A stretch of DNA of 46,596 nt from an uncultured Bacilli bacterium (GTDB taxonomy: Bacteria > Bacillota_I > Bacilli_A > RF39 > UBA660), in assembly GCA_947627435.1 (NCBI GenBank), contig CANQWB010000006.1:1-46596 (forward strand), given 5' to 3'. Shown piece after piece: positions 1-9,604 of the stretch. A program made the translations under genes and the position numbers. Under the pieces are notes generated by a model. It worked only from the letters and a program-made list of their open reading frames with translations, made no database searches and had not been told where the DNA came from. Every line of letters begins with the position of its first letter. Positions within the stretch are counted from its first letter, which is position 1.

Positions 1-116
1 CCCTAATTTATTTAAATATATTAAAAATATATCTAAATCTATTTAATTTTATCTATTGACTTTTACCAGATGTTCTACTTCTATTTTGATACTTTTCTCA
101 TTCTTTTATTCTTATA

Positions 117-137
117 TACACTATCAGTGTACTATAT
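117..137. promoter_or_regulatory. Dyad operator-like site TACACT-ATC-AGTGTA
   Basis: Perfect 6-3-6 inverted repeat. TACACTATCAGTGTACTATAT matches the site in front of the XRE gene at about 21.03 kb (minus strand) at 20 of 21 positions by eye. Confidence 0.5.
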
Positions 138-160
138 TTTATTTTTCTTTGCAAGACAAT

Positions 161-281
161 AAAAAAAGAGGGTTCCCCCCCCCCGTTTACAAATAGCAAA
201 TAGCAAAGTATCTCCTACTTACAAACTATTCTATGATTTATTTGACATCTCCATTATAGCAAAAAAGAATCTATATTTCAA
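161..281 (-). promoter_or_regulatory. Poly-G structured leader, copy 1 (orphan), with its own promoter
   Basis: Minus strand: TTGAAA-N17-TATAAT (276-281 / 253-258), then AAATCATAGAATAGTTTGTAAGTA...TATTTGTAAAC-G10-AACCCTCTTTTTTT. GUUUGUAAGUA pairs with UAUUUGUAAAC over 11 bp including G-U. No ORF follows inside the window. Confidence 0.6.
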
Positions 282-292
282 GATTCTTTTTT
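261..292. terminator. Terminator hairpin, downstream of dacA-like gene
   Basis: AAAAAAGAATCT-N8-AGATTCTTTTTT. Confidence 0.7.
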
Positions 293-306
293 ATGCTAAT
301 TCCAAC

Positions 307-1458
307 TTAGAATTGTATGGCCCCACTCAATATATCTCCTAAATAACGAAAATATAAATCAATAAAATTTGCTTTTTTTACACTATCTTTTACCGTGACA
401 TCAATTGTCTGCAAAATTTTACCATCTTCCAAAACATCCAACGTCCCTACTTTTTCACCCGTCTGAATTGGAGCTTTCACAGAATCTAAATGTAAATCAT
501 AAGTAATTTTACCTATTTTTTCCGATTTACGTGTTACGATTGTTACCTCTTTCGTTGGAACTAAATTGACATTTTTTATATTTCCCTTTTCAATTTCTGC
601 CTTTGAAATAATAGTATTGGTATCCAATAATTTATTTACTTTATATTGAGCAAAACCATAATCCAACATAGCTGTCACTTCTGCATTACGTAACTTACCA
701 TCTGCCTCACCCATAACCACTGCTATTAAACGCATTCCATTTTTTTTAGCAGTTGCAGTTAAACAGTAACCCGCAGTATCTGTATATCCTGTTTTTAACC
801 CATCAACACCAGGATAAAATCTTGTTAATTTATTTGTATTGACAAGCCATAATTCTTTAGAAGTTCCTTTGCGTAAATAATCTTCATAAATAGAAGTATA
901 TTCCATTACCTTCTCATGTTGTACAAGTTCCTTTGCAATTAACATCATATCATAAGCACTAGAATAATGGTTGGCATCATCGAGTCCATGTGGATTTTTA
1001 AAAATAGTATCTTTTAATCCTAATTCTTTTGCTCGTTTGTTCATCATGTTAACAAATTCTTCTTCTGTTCCTGCTATTGCTTCGGCTAAGGCAACGACTG
1101 CATCATTACCACTTGCAACAGCAACTCCCTTGAATAAATCAGCAACACTCATTTGTTCTCCGGTTTCCAAAAGAATTTGACTTCCACCCATGCCAGATGC
1201 ATTTTCCGATGCTGTCACCATATCATTCCATCCAATAATACCATTTTCTATACTTTCAATAATCACTAACATACTCATCATTTTGGTCATAGATGCAGGT
1301 GCTAATTTCTCATGGCTATTTTTTTCATAAATAATTTTACCCGTACTTGCTTCTATTAGCACAGCACTCTTTGCATTAGGTGCTAAATCGGTATCTGCTT
1401 TGACAGGATTTGCCAATACTCCAAATATCAAACATAATAAAACAACAACTTTTTTCAT
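307..1458 (-). CDS. dacA: D-alanyl-D-alanine carboxypeptidase (PBP5/DacA family)
   Basis: Signal peptide; SMTK (SxxK), SGN and KTG motifs. Confidence 0.9.
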   Translation of the reverse strand: MKKVVVLLCLIFGVLANPVKADTDLAPNAKSAVLIEASTGKIIYEKNSHEKLAPASMTKMMSMLVIIESIENGIIGWNDMVTASENASGMGGSQILLETGEQMSVADLFKGVAVASGNDAVVALAEAIAGTEEEFVNMMNKRAKELGLKDTIFKNPHGLDDANHYSSAYDMMLIAKELVQHEKVMEYTSIYEDYLRKGTSKELWLVNTNKLTRFYPGVDGLKTGYTDTAGYCLTATAKKNGMRLIAVVMGEADGKLRNAEVTAMLDYGFAQYKVNKLLDTNTIISKAEIEKGNIKNVNLVPTKEVTIVTRKSEKIGKITYDLHLDSVKAPIQTGEKVGTLDVLEDGKILQTIDVTVKDSVKKANFIDLYFRYLGDILSGAIQF

Positions 1459-1527
1459 CCTTCCACCTCACTAAAAAATATGACAAAAGAAGTAAATTAT
1501 GAATTATTTCAAAAAACAATGAAAAAC

Positions 1528-2010
1528 TTACTCCATGAAACAAGAGTAAGCTTCTATCAATTGTTCTAATGATACTGCACAATTTGCTGGGCTAGGTGAT
1601 GGAAGTAATATAGCGTCTTTTTTTGTAGTTGGATAACAATACCGATAATATAAATCATATGCTTTTTTACCTGTTGTGTAAATAGTACTAATGTGACTAT
1701 TTCTCAATACTTGATTTAAATTATTGGGAATAGGATTACAAATAGATTGATCAGATGATCCTTTTATGTCACATGAAGACAACACATCCCATAAAGCAAT
1801 ATGATGCTTTTTTAAAAAAGATTTTTTCTCATCGACAGTTTCAGGTACCTTCTCTTGATATATGCATGCTAATACTTTCCAAAAACGATTTTGTGGATTA
1901 CCATAATAAAATCCTACTTCTCTAGATTTGACAGATGGAATCGTTCCTAATATTAAAATTTTAGAATCTTTATCATAAAATGGTGGAAATTCATGCACTA
2001 CTTTTTCCAT
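1528..2010 (-). CDS. DNA-deoxyinosine (hypoxanthine) glycosylase, uracil-DNA glycosylase superfamily
   Basis: ILILGTIPSVKSREVGFYYGNPQNRFWKVL and LPSPSPAN motifs. Confidence 0.85.
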   Translation of the reverse strand: MEKVVHEFPPFYDKDSKILILGTIPSVKSREVGFYYGNPQNRFWKVLACIYQEKVPETVDEKKSFLKKHHIALWDVLSSCDIKGSSDQSICNPIPNNLNQVLRNSHISTIYTTGKKAYDLYYRYCYPTTKKDAILLPSPSPANCAVSLEQLIEAYSCFME

Positions 2011-2032
2011 ACAATCACCTATAGTTATTATA

Positions 2033-2719
2033 TCACTCTTTATTGGTATGATATTCTTCTAATGTCCAATTATTTTCATGAATTATCTTTGCAATTTTTA
2101 TACCAACATAACGATAATGCCATGGTTCATATTTAAAACCTGTAATATTTTCTTTCCCTTTTGGATATCTTAAAATAAAGCCATATTTATATGCATTTTC
2201 TGTCATCCATGGAAATTCTATAGAATCTGCAAATGCATCATAATCCTGATTAGACCCCATTACATCTATAGCTAAACCAGTTTGATGTTCGGAATGTCCA
2301 GGCCTTGCCGAACACAAATCTGCGTATTCTAAACCTTTTGTCTCTATATAATAATGGTATAATCTTTCTTGATACGTATAACTACGATAAGTAGAACTTG
2401 CAATAATCTGATATCCTAACTTTCTTGCATCTTCACTTAAACGTTCAAAATGTTCCTTAGCTTCTTTTCGCATATATTGTTCTTCATTGGCATAATCCAA
2501 AGAAATTTTTTCTAAATCATGTGGAATATAATCTGCTGCTAATTGATTATTTTTATTTACTAGAACCGAGATAGAATTAGGTTCTTTTATTTGTTTGATA
2601 TGTTCATAAAAATGTGTTCCAAAAAAATGAATGTCCTTTGTATAAAACAACATAATCAGTAAAAAAAGAACAACATAGACACACTTTTTAAATGTCTCTT
2701 CTTTCATATACTTCACCAT
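2033..2719 (-). CDS. M15 family D-alanyl-D-alanine carboxypeptidase (VanY-like)
   Basis: SARPGHSEHQTGLAIDV and EPWHYRYVG motifs. Confidence 0.88.
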   Translation of the reverse strand: MVKYMKEETFKKCVYVVLFLLIMLFYTKDIHFFGTHFYEHIKQIKEPNSISVLVNKNNQLAADYIPHDLEKISLDYANEEQYMRKEAKEHFERLSEDARKLGYQIIASSTYRSYTYQERLYHYYIETKGLEYADLCSARPGHSEHQTGLAIDVMGSNQDYDAFADSIEFPWMTENAYKYGFILRYPKGKENITGFKYEPWHYRYVGIKIAKIIHENNWTLEEYHTNKE

Positions 2720-2750
2720 TATATTATATGAAAAAGTGAGATATTTTTAC

Positions 2751-3818
2751 CTATCTCACATAATATGCATAGTATTCTTCATATGTTAAACCTGTTTCAT
2801 AAATTTTAGTTGCAGCCTCGACACCAACATAGCGATAATGCCATGGTTCATACATATATCCTGTAATATATTCTTTTCCTTTTGGATATCTTAAAATAAA
2901 GCCATATTTATGTGCATTATTCTTTAACCATTCAAATTCTTGACTATATTCAAAAGTATCAAAATTAGTAGATGGACTTGTTACATCAAAAGCAAGTCCC
3001 GTTTGATGTTCAGAATAACCAGGTCTTGCTGAATACGTATCAGCAACTGCTTTCCCATCAGCTGCTACATAGCGATTATATAAAGTTTGTTGTGTACGAT
3101 AACTACGGTAAGGAGAACGAATATATAAAGAAAGTCCTTCTTGTTTGGCAGCACTCCACATTAATTTGTATTGTTCATACACTGTACTTTCTAATAATAA
3201 TGATGCTCCATAGGTAGATGCAATCGTTACTAAATTTTCTGGAACATAATCTTCTGACAACTTATAATATTTATTCACTAACAATAAATATTGTTTTTCT
3301 AAATTGGCGGATTCATCTAAGGTATAAAATGCATAATCCAGATTGCTATTGACTGCAGTAATCACATAATCACGCATCGCTTCTTGAGAATCAAAAGTAA
3401 TTGTTAAATTATTTTCATATTTGAGATAACGTTCTAAATATTCATGAATATAGTATGTTCCATGCATCAATGCAATTGTATTTTCATCATAAGAAGCAAC
3501 ATCATTGTAGTGATGATTTACAATAAAAATCGTTTCTTCTATTCCAAGTCCATATAATTGTTCAAATAAAATATAATCTTTCAATAATTCTTCTTGCATT
3601 CCTTCAGCATCTAAATAAGATAACAAATTTGGATAATAATCTGCTTCTAATAAATAAGCCTGATTTTCTTCACTTAACTGTTCAATTCTCGCCAATTCTT
3701 GATCTGTATATCCTTTTTTTAGATAAGGATTCGGTTTTTTCATAAAATAGTGGAAGCCCAACCAAATACCTAAAAATCCTATAATGCAAATCATAAATCC
3801 AACTAATAATTTCTTCAT
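2751..3818 (-). CDS. M15 family D-alanyl-D-alanine carboxypeptidase (VanY-like)
   Basis: SARPGYSEHQTGLAFDV and EPWHYRYVG; N-terminal TM anchor. Confidence 0.88.
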   Translation of the reverse strand: MKKLLVGFMICIIGFLGIWLGFHYFMKKPNPYLKKGYTDQELARIEQLSEENQAYLLEADYYPNLLSYLDAEGMQEELLKDYILFEQLYGLGIEETIFIVNHHYNDVASYDENTIALMHGTYYIHEYLERYLKYENNLTITFDSQEAMRDYVITAVNSNLDYAFYTLDESANLEKQYLLLVNKYYKLSEDYVPENLVTIASTYGASLLLESTVYEQYKLMWSAAKQEGLSLYIRSPYRSYRTQQTLYNRYVAADGKAVADTYSARPGYSEHQTGLAFDVTSPSTNFDTFEYSQEFEWLKNNAHKYGFILRYPKGKEYITGYMYEPWHYRYVGVEAATKIYETGLTYEEYYAYYVR

Positions 3819-3819
3819 A

Positions 3820-4782
3820 CTACTCCTCTATTTCATTTTGGTAATATGCATAATATTCATCATATGTGATGCCTAAATCATGCACTTTGGTTGCTGTTTC
3901 AATACCCACATATCGATAATGCCATGGTTCATAAGAATAACCTGTAATATCTTCTTTATCCTTTGGATATCTTAAAATAAATCCATATTTATGTGCATTT
4001 TTACTTAACCACTTAAATTCATCTGTTTGATCAAAAGTATCCATAGAACCACCTTCACCATCTGTTACAATATCTAAAGATAATCCCGTTTGATGTTCGG
4101 AATAACCAGGTCTTGCAGAAACACTATCGGCCCATTCTTCTCCACTAGTATTTGCATACCTATTCCATAATTCATCTTGAAATGCATAATCACGATAAGA
4201 GGATGTAATGATAAGTTTTAAATCTTCCTTTGCCGCATCATTATACATTTCAATAAATTTTTCATAAACTTCTTCTCGAATTTCATTATCCCCATATGCA
4301 TACCAATTACGCACCGCAACAATATCATCTGGTGCATAATCTTGATTTAAATAATGAAATTTATTGACTAAAATAAGATATTCATTTTTTAAATTCGTTT
4401 TAGTTTCTACTACCACATCTTTATCATAATATGCATAATCTGCATTCACATTGACAATACTTACTACATGGGTAAGGTCTTTATCATTTTCCTTTTGTTG
4501 ATATGCAATATATCGATCCAAATTTTGAATCATAAAATATTTTTCTTTTAATAATTTAGGAATAATTTGGTTATATTCCATCGCTAATATTTGATGAATT
4601 TCATCAGATTCTAACTTTTCAATAATAGAAATTTCTTCCATTGTGTATCCTAATTTTTTCAATTTGTATTCATTTGTTCCACGATATATAAAGTATCGAA
4701 TAACAAAAATAGATAATACTATAACTAGTAGTAATATTACACCCACTACATATACTTGCTTTTTGATTCTTCTTTTTTTCAT
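3820..4782 (-). CDS. M15 family D-alanyl-D-alanine carboxypeptidase (VanY-like)
   Basis: SARPGYSEHQTGLSLDI and EPWHYRYVG; N-terminal TM anchor. Confidence 0.88.
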   Translation of the reverse strand: MKKRRIKKQVYVVGVILLLVIVLSIFVIRYFIYRGTNEYKLKKLGYTMEEISIIEKLESDEIHQILAMEYNQIIPKLLKEKYFMIQNLDRYIAYQQKENDKDLTHVVSIVNVNADYAYYDKDVVVETKTNLKNEYLILVNKFHYLNQDYAPDDIVAVRNWYAYGDNEIREEVYEKFIEMYNDAAKEDLKLIITSSYRDYAFQDELWNRYANTSGEEWADSVSARPGYSEHQTGLSLDIVTDGEGGSMDTFDQTDEFKWLSKNAHKYGFILRYPKDKEDITGYSYEPWHYRYVGIETATKVHDLGITYDEYYAYYQNEIEE

Positions 4783-4850
4783 ATGATCACCTTATCATTA
4801 TTATAACCAACATTCATTGAAAATTCAAATCAAAAGAAAGGAAATTTATT

Positions 4851-5366
4851 ATGTCTCTATTTTTGCTATGTTTGAAAGTATTTTGTGTACGTATCATTGA
4901 TGTTTCATTAGGAACAATCCGTACCTTAATTACCGTAAAAGGACGCACTCTACTTGCCAGTATGGTAGGTTTTGTAGAAGTATTTGTTTGGTTTGTGATT
5001 GTCAAAGAAGCACTAAATACAACAGAAACAAGTCTTTGGATTGCGATTTCATATTCCTTAGGATTTGCAACGGGTACTTATATTGGTGGCTATTTATCGG
5101 ATCGTTTTATCAAGGGTAACTTTGGTGTACAAGTTGTAACAAGTAACAACAACCACAAACTGATCGACATACTAAGAATGGAAGGATATGCAGTATCTGT
5201 TATCGATATCAAAGGGCAAGATAAAGCAAACGAAAAATATATGTTATTTATTGAAATTCAAAAAAGTAATTTTGAGCAACTCAAAAAATTAATTCATTCT
5301 GTAGATAAAAAAGCGTTTATTGTAGTCAATGAAACGAAATATGTTCAAAATGGTTTTATCAAATAA
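4851..5366 (+). CDS. UPF0316 / DUF2179-DUF5698 membrane protein
   Basis: RIIDVSLGTIRTLITVKGRTLLASMVGFVEVFVW, characteristic of the family. Confidence 0.8.
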   Translation: MSLFLLCLKVFCVRIIDVSLGTIRTLITVKGRTLLASMVGFVEVFVWFVIVKEALNTTETSLWIAISYSLGFATGTYIGGYLSDRFIKGNFGVQVVTSNNNHKLIDILRMEGYAVSVIDIKGQDKANEKYMLFIEIQKSNFEQLKKLIHSVDKKAFIVVNETKYVQNGFIK

Positions 5367-5888
5367 TTATAATTTAACATAAATCGTATATCCTACATCT
5401 ATAAGAAATAAAACGATCCATATATATGTTACCCATCTGGGTATTTTTTGTATCCACTTTTTTAAGAAAGGATGAATGACAAACATAAGAAGCAAAGAAC
5501 ATAATCCCCATACCAAAGCCATTTCCCATGCAATATAATGTCCAATATGAAGTGGCAAATCACTATAGTCCCAAAATACAAATCCAAACAATTCTTCAAT
5601 CAAAGTACCACCAATCCATTCAATCACTGTTAGTAAAACAGCTCCTATTAAAAAGACAGTGAGTGCTTCTAAACTTTTTGTTAAATGATGTTTTGCAAAT
5701 AATATTTCATAACTTGCAATAATGATAATGCAGCCAATTCCATATACAGGAGTCCAAAATCCATATAAAATACCACTCTCTCCTGAATGCATCATATATA
5801 TAAATGTTTCTAAAATATGACCCAAAATTGAATATACAAAAAATACATTGAAATAATACATAGTAATCACCAGTATTATTATAAACAA
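5367..5888 (-). CDS. Putative ABC transporter permease (CmpB-type membrane protein)
   Basis: FFVYSILGHILETFIY...LYGFWTPVYGIG; multiple TM segments. Confidence 0.7.
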   Translation of the reverse strand: MFIIILVITMYYFNVFFVYSILGHILETFIYMMHSGESGILYGFWTPVYGIGCIIIIASYEILFAKHHLTKSLEALTVFLIGAVLLTVIEWIGGTLIEELFGFVFWDYSDLPLHIGHYIAWEMALVWGLCSLLLMFVIHPFLKKWIQKIPRWVTYIWIVLFLIDVGYTIYVKL

Positions 5889-5915
5889 AAGAAAAAGATC
5901 TACTCAGATCTTATC

Positions 5916-6470
5916 TTATTTTAAAGCATCTAGTAATTCTGCTTTTTTCATAGTAGATACACCTTTAATACCTTTAGATTGTGCAAGTTCTTTTAATTCA
6001 GCAACTGTCATTTTAGATAAATCTTTTGTATCTTTGGTTGCTTTCTCTACTTTTTCTACTTTAGTTGTTTCTTTTTTCACTGGTTTTTCTGCTTTCGTAG
6101 TCTCAAAAGTTTTTCCATTTAAAGCATCATTTGCAATTTTTACTAAATCTGTAAAAGCAGATGGATTATCAATTGCAATTTCAGATAACATTTTACGGTT
6201 AACCGTTACACCTGCTTTATTTAATCCATTGATGAATTTAGAATAACTAATGTTATTTTCTCTACAAGCAGCATTAATTCTTGTAATCCATAATTTTCTA
6301 AAATCTCTTTTCTTTTGTCTTCTATCTCTATATGCATAACTTAATGAATGCATTACTTGTTCTTTTGCACTTTTGTATAATCTGTGTTTACTTCCAAAGT
6401 ATCCTTTGGCTTGATCCATTACTTTTTTACGACGGGCACGATGTACTGTACCACCTTTTACTCTTGCCAT
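5916..6470 (-). CDS. rplT: 50S ribosomal protein L20 with C-terminal SAP/Rho-N-like extension
   Basis: [43 protein letters not shown]; extra tail [30 protein letters not shown]. Confidence 0.95.
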   Translation of the reverse strand: MARVKGGTVHRARRKKVMDQAKGYFGSKHRLYKSAKEQVMHSLSYAYRDRRQKKRDFRKLWITRINAACRENNISYSKFINGLNKAGVTVNRKMLSEIAIDNPSAFTDLVKIANDALNGKTFETTKAEKPVKKETTKVEKVEKATKDTKDLSKMTVAELKELAQSKGIKGVSTMKKAELLDALK

Positions 6471-6488
6471 AATTTTCCTCCTTTAAAA

Positions 6489-6683
6489 TTATTTTCCTAA
6501 ATTTGTTTTGATTCTTTTGTAGTCTGATTGACTTAATAAAGATCCTTTTCTGCTTTTGCGATTAGAAGCAGCATTTTTCTTTCCTGTATTATGTCTTGTT
6601 CCAGGTGTACCGATTTTAATGGTTCCACCAGGTCTAACTTTACATACTTTTGCAGTTCCCTTATGGGTTTTCATTTTTGGCAT
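6489..6683 (-). CDS. rpmI: 50S ribosomal protein L35
   Basis: MPKMKTHKGTAKVCKVRPGGTIK, order infC-rpmI-rplT. Confidence 0.95.
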   Translation of the reverse strand: MPKMKTHKGTAKVCKVRPGGTIKIGTPGTRHNTGKKNAASNRKSRKGSLLSQSDYKRIKTNLGK

Positions 6684-6694
6684 ACATATTCCTC

Positions 6695-7222
6695 CTATTT
6701 TTCTTTATTTGGCATTAGCATCATAGTCATAAAATAACCTTCCATTTTAGGTTGTTGCTCAATGGTAGCAATATTTTCTACCGCAGCAGCAAAACGCATT
6801 AAAACGTCACGACCTAATTCTTGATGTGCCATTTGTCTTCCACGAAAACGTACTGACACTTTGATTCTATGACCTTTTTCTAAATATTTAGACGCATTAC
6901 GAACACGTGTATCAAAGTCGTGTACATCAATTGTCACTGACAAACGATATTCTTTGACTTCTAGATTAGTTTCTCTTTGGCGTTTCATGTTTTCCTTTTG
7001 TTTCTTTTTACTCTCATATTTGAACTTGTTGTAATCCATAATCTTACAAACTGGTGGAGTTGCATTAGGACTCATTAAGACCAAATCAAAACCAGCATAA
7101 CTTGCAAGTGTGAGGGCATCTTTAATTGGTTTTACACCTAATTGTTCTCCATTAGGTCCAATTACCATAACCTCTTTTGCACGTATTTGTTCGTTAATGT
7201 ACATATCTTTATCTCTTGCGAT
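6695..7222 (-). CDS. infC: Translation initiation factor IF-3, probable AUC start
   Basis: IARDKDMYINEQIRAKEVMVIGPNGEQLG; GGAGG lies 8 nt before ATC at 7220-7222. The track start at 7297 lies in the leader RNA. Confidence 0.88.
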   Translation of the reverse strand: MARDKDMYINEQIRAKEVMVIGPNGEQLGVKPIKDALTLASYAGFDLVLMSPNATPPVCKIMDYNKFKYESKKKQKENMKRQRETNLEVKEYRLSVTIDVHDFDTRVRNASKYLEKGHRIKVSVRFRGRQMAHQELGRDVLMRFAAAVENIATIEQQPKMEGYFMTMMLMPNKEK

Positions 7223-7361
7223 ACCTGACACCTCCATAAAAAAGTGAATACAATAGTATCCACTTAAAAATTCCAATATCCAAAAGACATATGGCATTTA
7301 ACCCAAAGCGATTTGCAATCGGGTGAGAAGTGGATACTTCTGCTTTCCTTTTTTAACTTTC
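7223..7361 (-). ncRNA. L20 leader (infC-rpmI-rplT autoregulatory attenuator)
   Basis: Minus strand GCAGAAGTATCCACTTCTCACCC...GGGTTAAAT...AAGTGGATACTATTGTATTCACTTTTTT; same layout as the Bacillus infC leader. Confidence 0.88.
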
Positions 7362-7367
7362 TTTAAT

Positions 7368-7396
7368 AGTATACAGAACTATTTTATGATTGTCAA
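7368..7396 (-). promoter_or_regulatory. Sigma-A type promoter for infC operon
   Basis: TTGACA-N17-TATACT on the minus strand. Confidence 0.8.
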
Positions 7397-7402
7397 TGTT
7401 TT

Positions 7403-8671
7403 TTATACTTTTTTTGTTTCCAATAAATATGAAATTGCTTTCATTACACCCAATTTACCTGCTGGATATGTTAAAGCTCCTTGCATATAAGCTATATATG
7501 GTGGACGGATTGGTCCATCACAAGATAATTCAATGGATGATCCTTGTGTAAAACTACCAGATGCCATAATGACTTGATCTTCATAGCCAGGCATATCCCA
7601 TGGAATTGGAATCGAATGAGCATCGATATAAGAACCCATCTGAATACCTTGACAATAATGAATTAAATCATCTGGATTTCCAAAGGTAATCATTTGAACA
7701 ATATCAGCACGTTTATCTCTTACTTTTGGTTCTACAGTATATCCTAATTTTTCTAATAAATAACTTGCCAAAATAGCTGTTTTTAAACTACTAGCTACAA
7801 CTGTAGGTGCAAAAAACAAACCTTGCAATAATAATTTATTCACTCCTAAACTAGGGCCAACTTCTTTTCCTTCACCAGGTACTGTTAAACGGTCTGCTGC
7901 AAGTGCAACTAAATCTTTACGTCCTGCAATATAAGCACCATTGGGTGCAATTCCTCCACCTAAATTTTTAATCAAAGAACCAACAATGATATCTGCTCCT
8001 ACTTGTAAGGGTTCATATTCACTGACAAATTCGCAGTAGCAATTGTCAACCAGAATGATAACATCTTGATCTACTTCTCTTATTTTTCGAATCACTTCTT
8101 CTATTTGTTCTAAAGAAATACTTTTACGCGTAGAATATCCTTTTGATCTTTGAATTTCAATTACCTTTGTTTTATGTTCTTTTAAAAATGACTGGATTTT
8201 TTCAATATCAAAATGATCATTGATTAAATCAATTTGTGAATAATGCACTTTAAAAGACGCTAAGGAACTTGGATTGTCACGAATGCCAATTACTTCATGT
8301 AAAGTATCATAAGGTTCCCCTGAAATACTAAGTAGTATATCTCCAGGTCTAAGTAGTGCAAACAAAGCAACTGTTAATGCATGGGATCCTGAAATAAATT
8401 GATTACGGACTAGGCAATCTTCTGCACCTAAAACTTCTGCAAATACTTTTTCAATCGTATCTCTTCCAATATCATCATAACCATATCCTGTTGTGCTACC
8501 TAAATGGGTTTCCGATATTTGATACTTATGAAATGCATTTAAAACTTTTAAACTTTGATACTCTGCTAAAGCATCCATTTTTTTAAATTCAGGTTGTAAT
8601 ACTTCTTCTGCCTCTTTGACCATTTCTTGTATCTGCTCAGATACACCCAATTCTTGAAACATCTCTTTCAT
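7403..8671 (-). CDS. Methionine gamma-lyase family / aluminium resistance protein (YnbB-like, PLP enzyme)
   Basis: IVGSLIKNLGGGIAPNGAYIAGR PLP-lysine region and overall family pattern. Confidence 0.85.
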   Translation of the reverse strand: MKEMFQELGVSEQIQEMVKEAEEVLQPEFKKMDALAEYQSLKVLNAFHKYQISETHLGSTTGYGYDDIGRDTIEKVFAEVLGAEDCLVRNQFISGSHALTVALFALLRPGDILLSISGEPYDTLHEVIGIRDNPSSLASFKVHYSQIDLINDHFDIEKIQSFLKEHKTKVIEIQRSKGYSTRKSISLEQIEEVIRKIREVDQDVIILVDNCYCEFVSEYEPLQVGADIIVGSLIKNLGGGIAPNGAYIAGRKDLVALAADRLTVPGEGKEVGPSLGVNKLLLQGLFFAPTVVASSLKTAILASYLLEKLGYTVEPKVRDKRADIVQMITFGNPDDLIHYCQGIQMGSYIDAHSIPIPWDMPGYEDQVIMASGSFTQGSSIELSCDGPIRPPYIAYMQGALTYPAGKLGVMKAISYLLETKKV

Positions 8672-9411
8672 CTTTGCCCTCCATCTACACGAATGACTGC
8701 ATTATTGATAAAACTTGCATCTTCACTTGCTAAAAATGTAACTACTTTCGCAATTTCTTCAGGTCGACCAAATCTTTTTAGAAAAATTTTATCTTGTTCG
8801 GATGTAATATAATCTTGATCCAATTCTTTTATTTCATTTTCAGTTGCTACCCAGCCTGGAGCAATGGCATTGACACGGATATAAGGAGCATATTGTAATG
8901 CTAAATTATGGGTGAGAGAAATCATACCAGCTTTCGATGCATCATAATCAAGACACATTGGAAAATATTGATCGATTCCATTGGTAGATGCAATATTGAT
9001 GATTGCTCCTTGCTTGGCATCATACATAATATCACCTACATATTTACTCACTAAAAATGTCCCAATCAAATTGACATCTAATGTTTTTCTAAAGTTTTCG
9101 ACTGTTTTTTCTTCATATAAAGTATCAATGGAAATTCCAGCATTATTGACGAGTACATCAATATGTCCAAAAGTTTGTATCGCTTTTTCTACCATAGCTT
9201 GTACTTCACTTTCAACTGAAATATCCGCTTTACAAGTAATCGCTTGAATTCCATATTGGTTTATCAACTCATCTTTTAATTGGTTAGCTTCTTTTTCACT
9301 AGTATTATAATTTAAAACTAAAAAATAACCTTTTTTGGCAAATTCTAAAGCAATTGCTGCTCCAATTCCAATTCCTGCACCTGTAATAAGCACTACTTTT
9401 TGTTTTTTCAT
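8668..9411 (-). CDS. SDR oxidoreductase (FabG-like); candidate EF-P 5-aminopentanone reductase (YmfI-like)
   Basis: VLITGAGIGIGAAIA, NNAGIS, YDASKAG motifs; next to efp; start moved to MKKQKVV with AGGTGG SD. Confidence 0.78.
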   Translation of the reverse strand: MKKQKVVLITGAGIGIGAAIALEFAKKGYFLVLNYNTSEKEANQLKDELINQYGIQAITCKADISVESEVQAMVEKAIQTFGHIDVLVNNAGISIDTLYEEKTVENFRKTLDVNLIGTFLVSKYVGDIMYDAKQGAIINIASTNGIDQYFPMCLDYDASKAGMISLTHNLALQYAPYIRVNAIAPGWVATENEIKELDQDYITSEQDKIFLKRFGRPEEIAKVVTFLASEDASFINNAVIRVDGGQR

Positions 9412-9604
9412 TTGTGACCACCTACACGTATTATACAATAAAATATTCAAAAAGATAATGCTTCTACATTATCTTTTACATTATTTATTTTCTTCACGAT
9501 TTGGTTGATATTTATATACCAAAGTATTTTCTTTAATATATGCATCTTTTCCCTTTTGTTCAATTAAATAATATAATTTTTATAATCAATCATCTGATTG
9601 ATTA

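Noticed and set aside
971-1180. Plus-strand 69-aa ORF and many similar short ORFs opposite known genes (e.g. 8981-9247, 14654-15166, 30537-31182, 32691-32942)
   Set aside because: They lie antisense inside well-supported genes, have no SD or family resemblance, and look like shadow ORFs.
9470-9600. Short minus-strand coding-like stretch (LYYLIEQKGKDAYIKENTLVYKYQPNREENK) between efp and the SDR gene
   Set aside because: Has no usable start codon or SD and a stop just upstream; possibly a gene remnant but not supportable.
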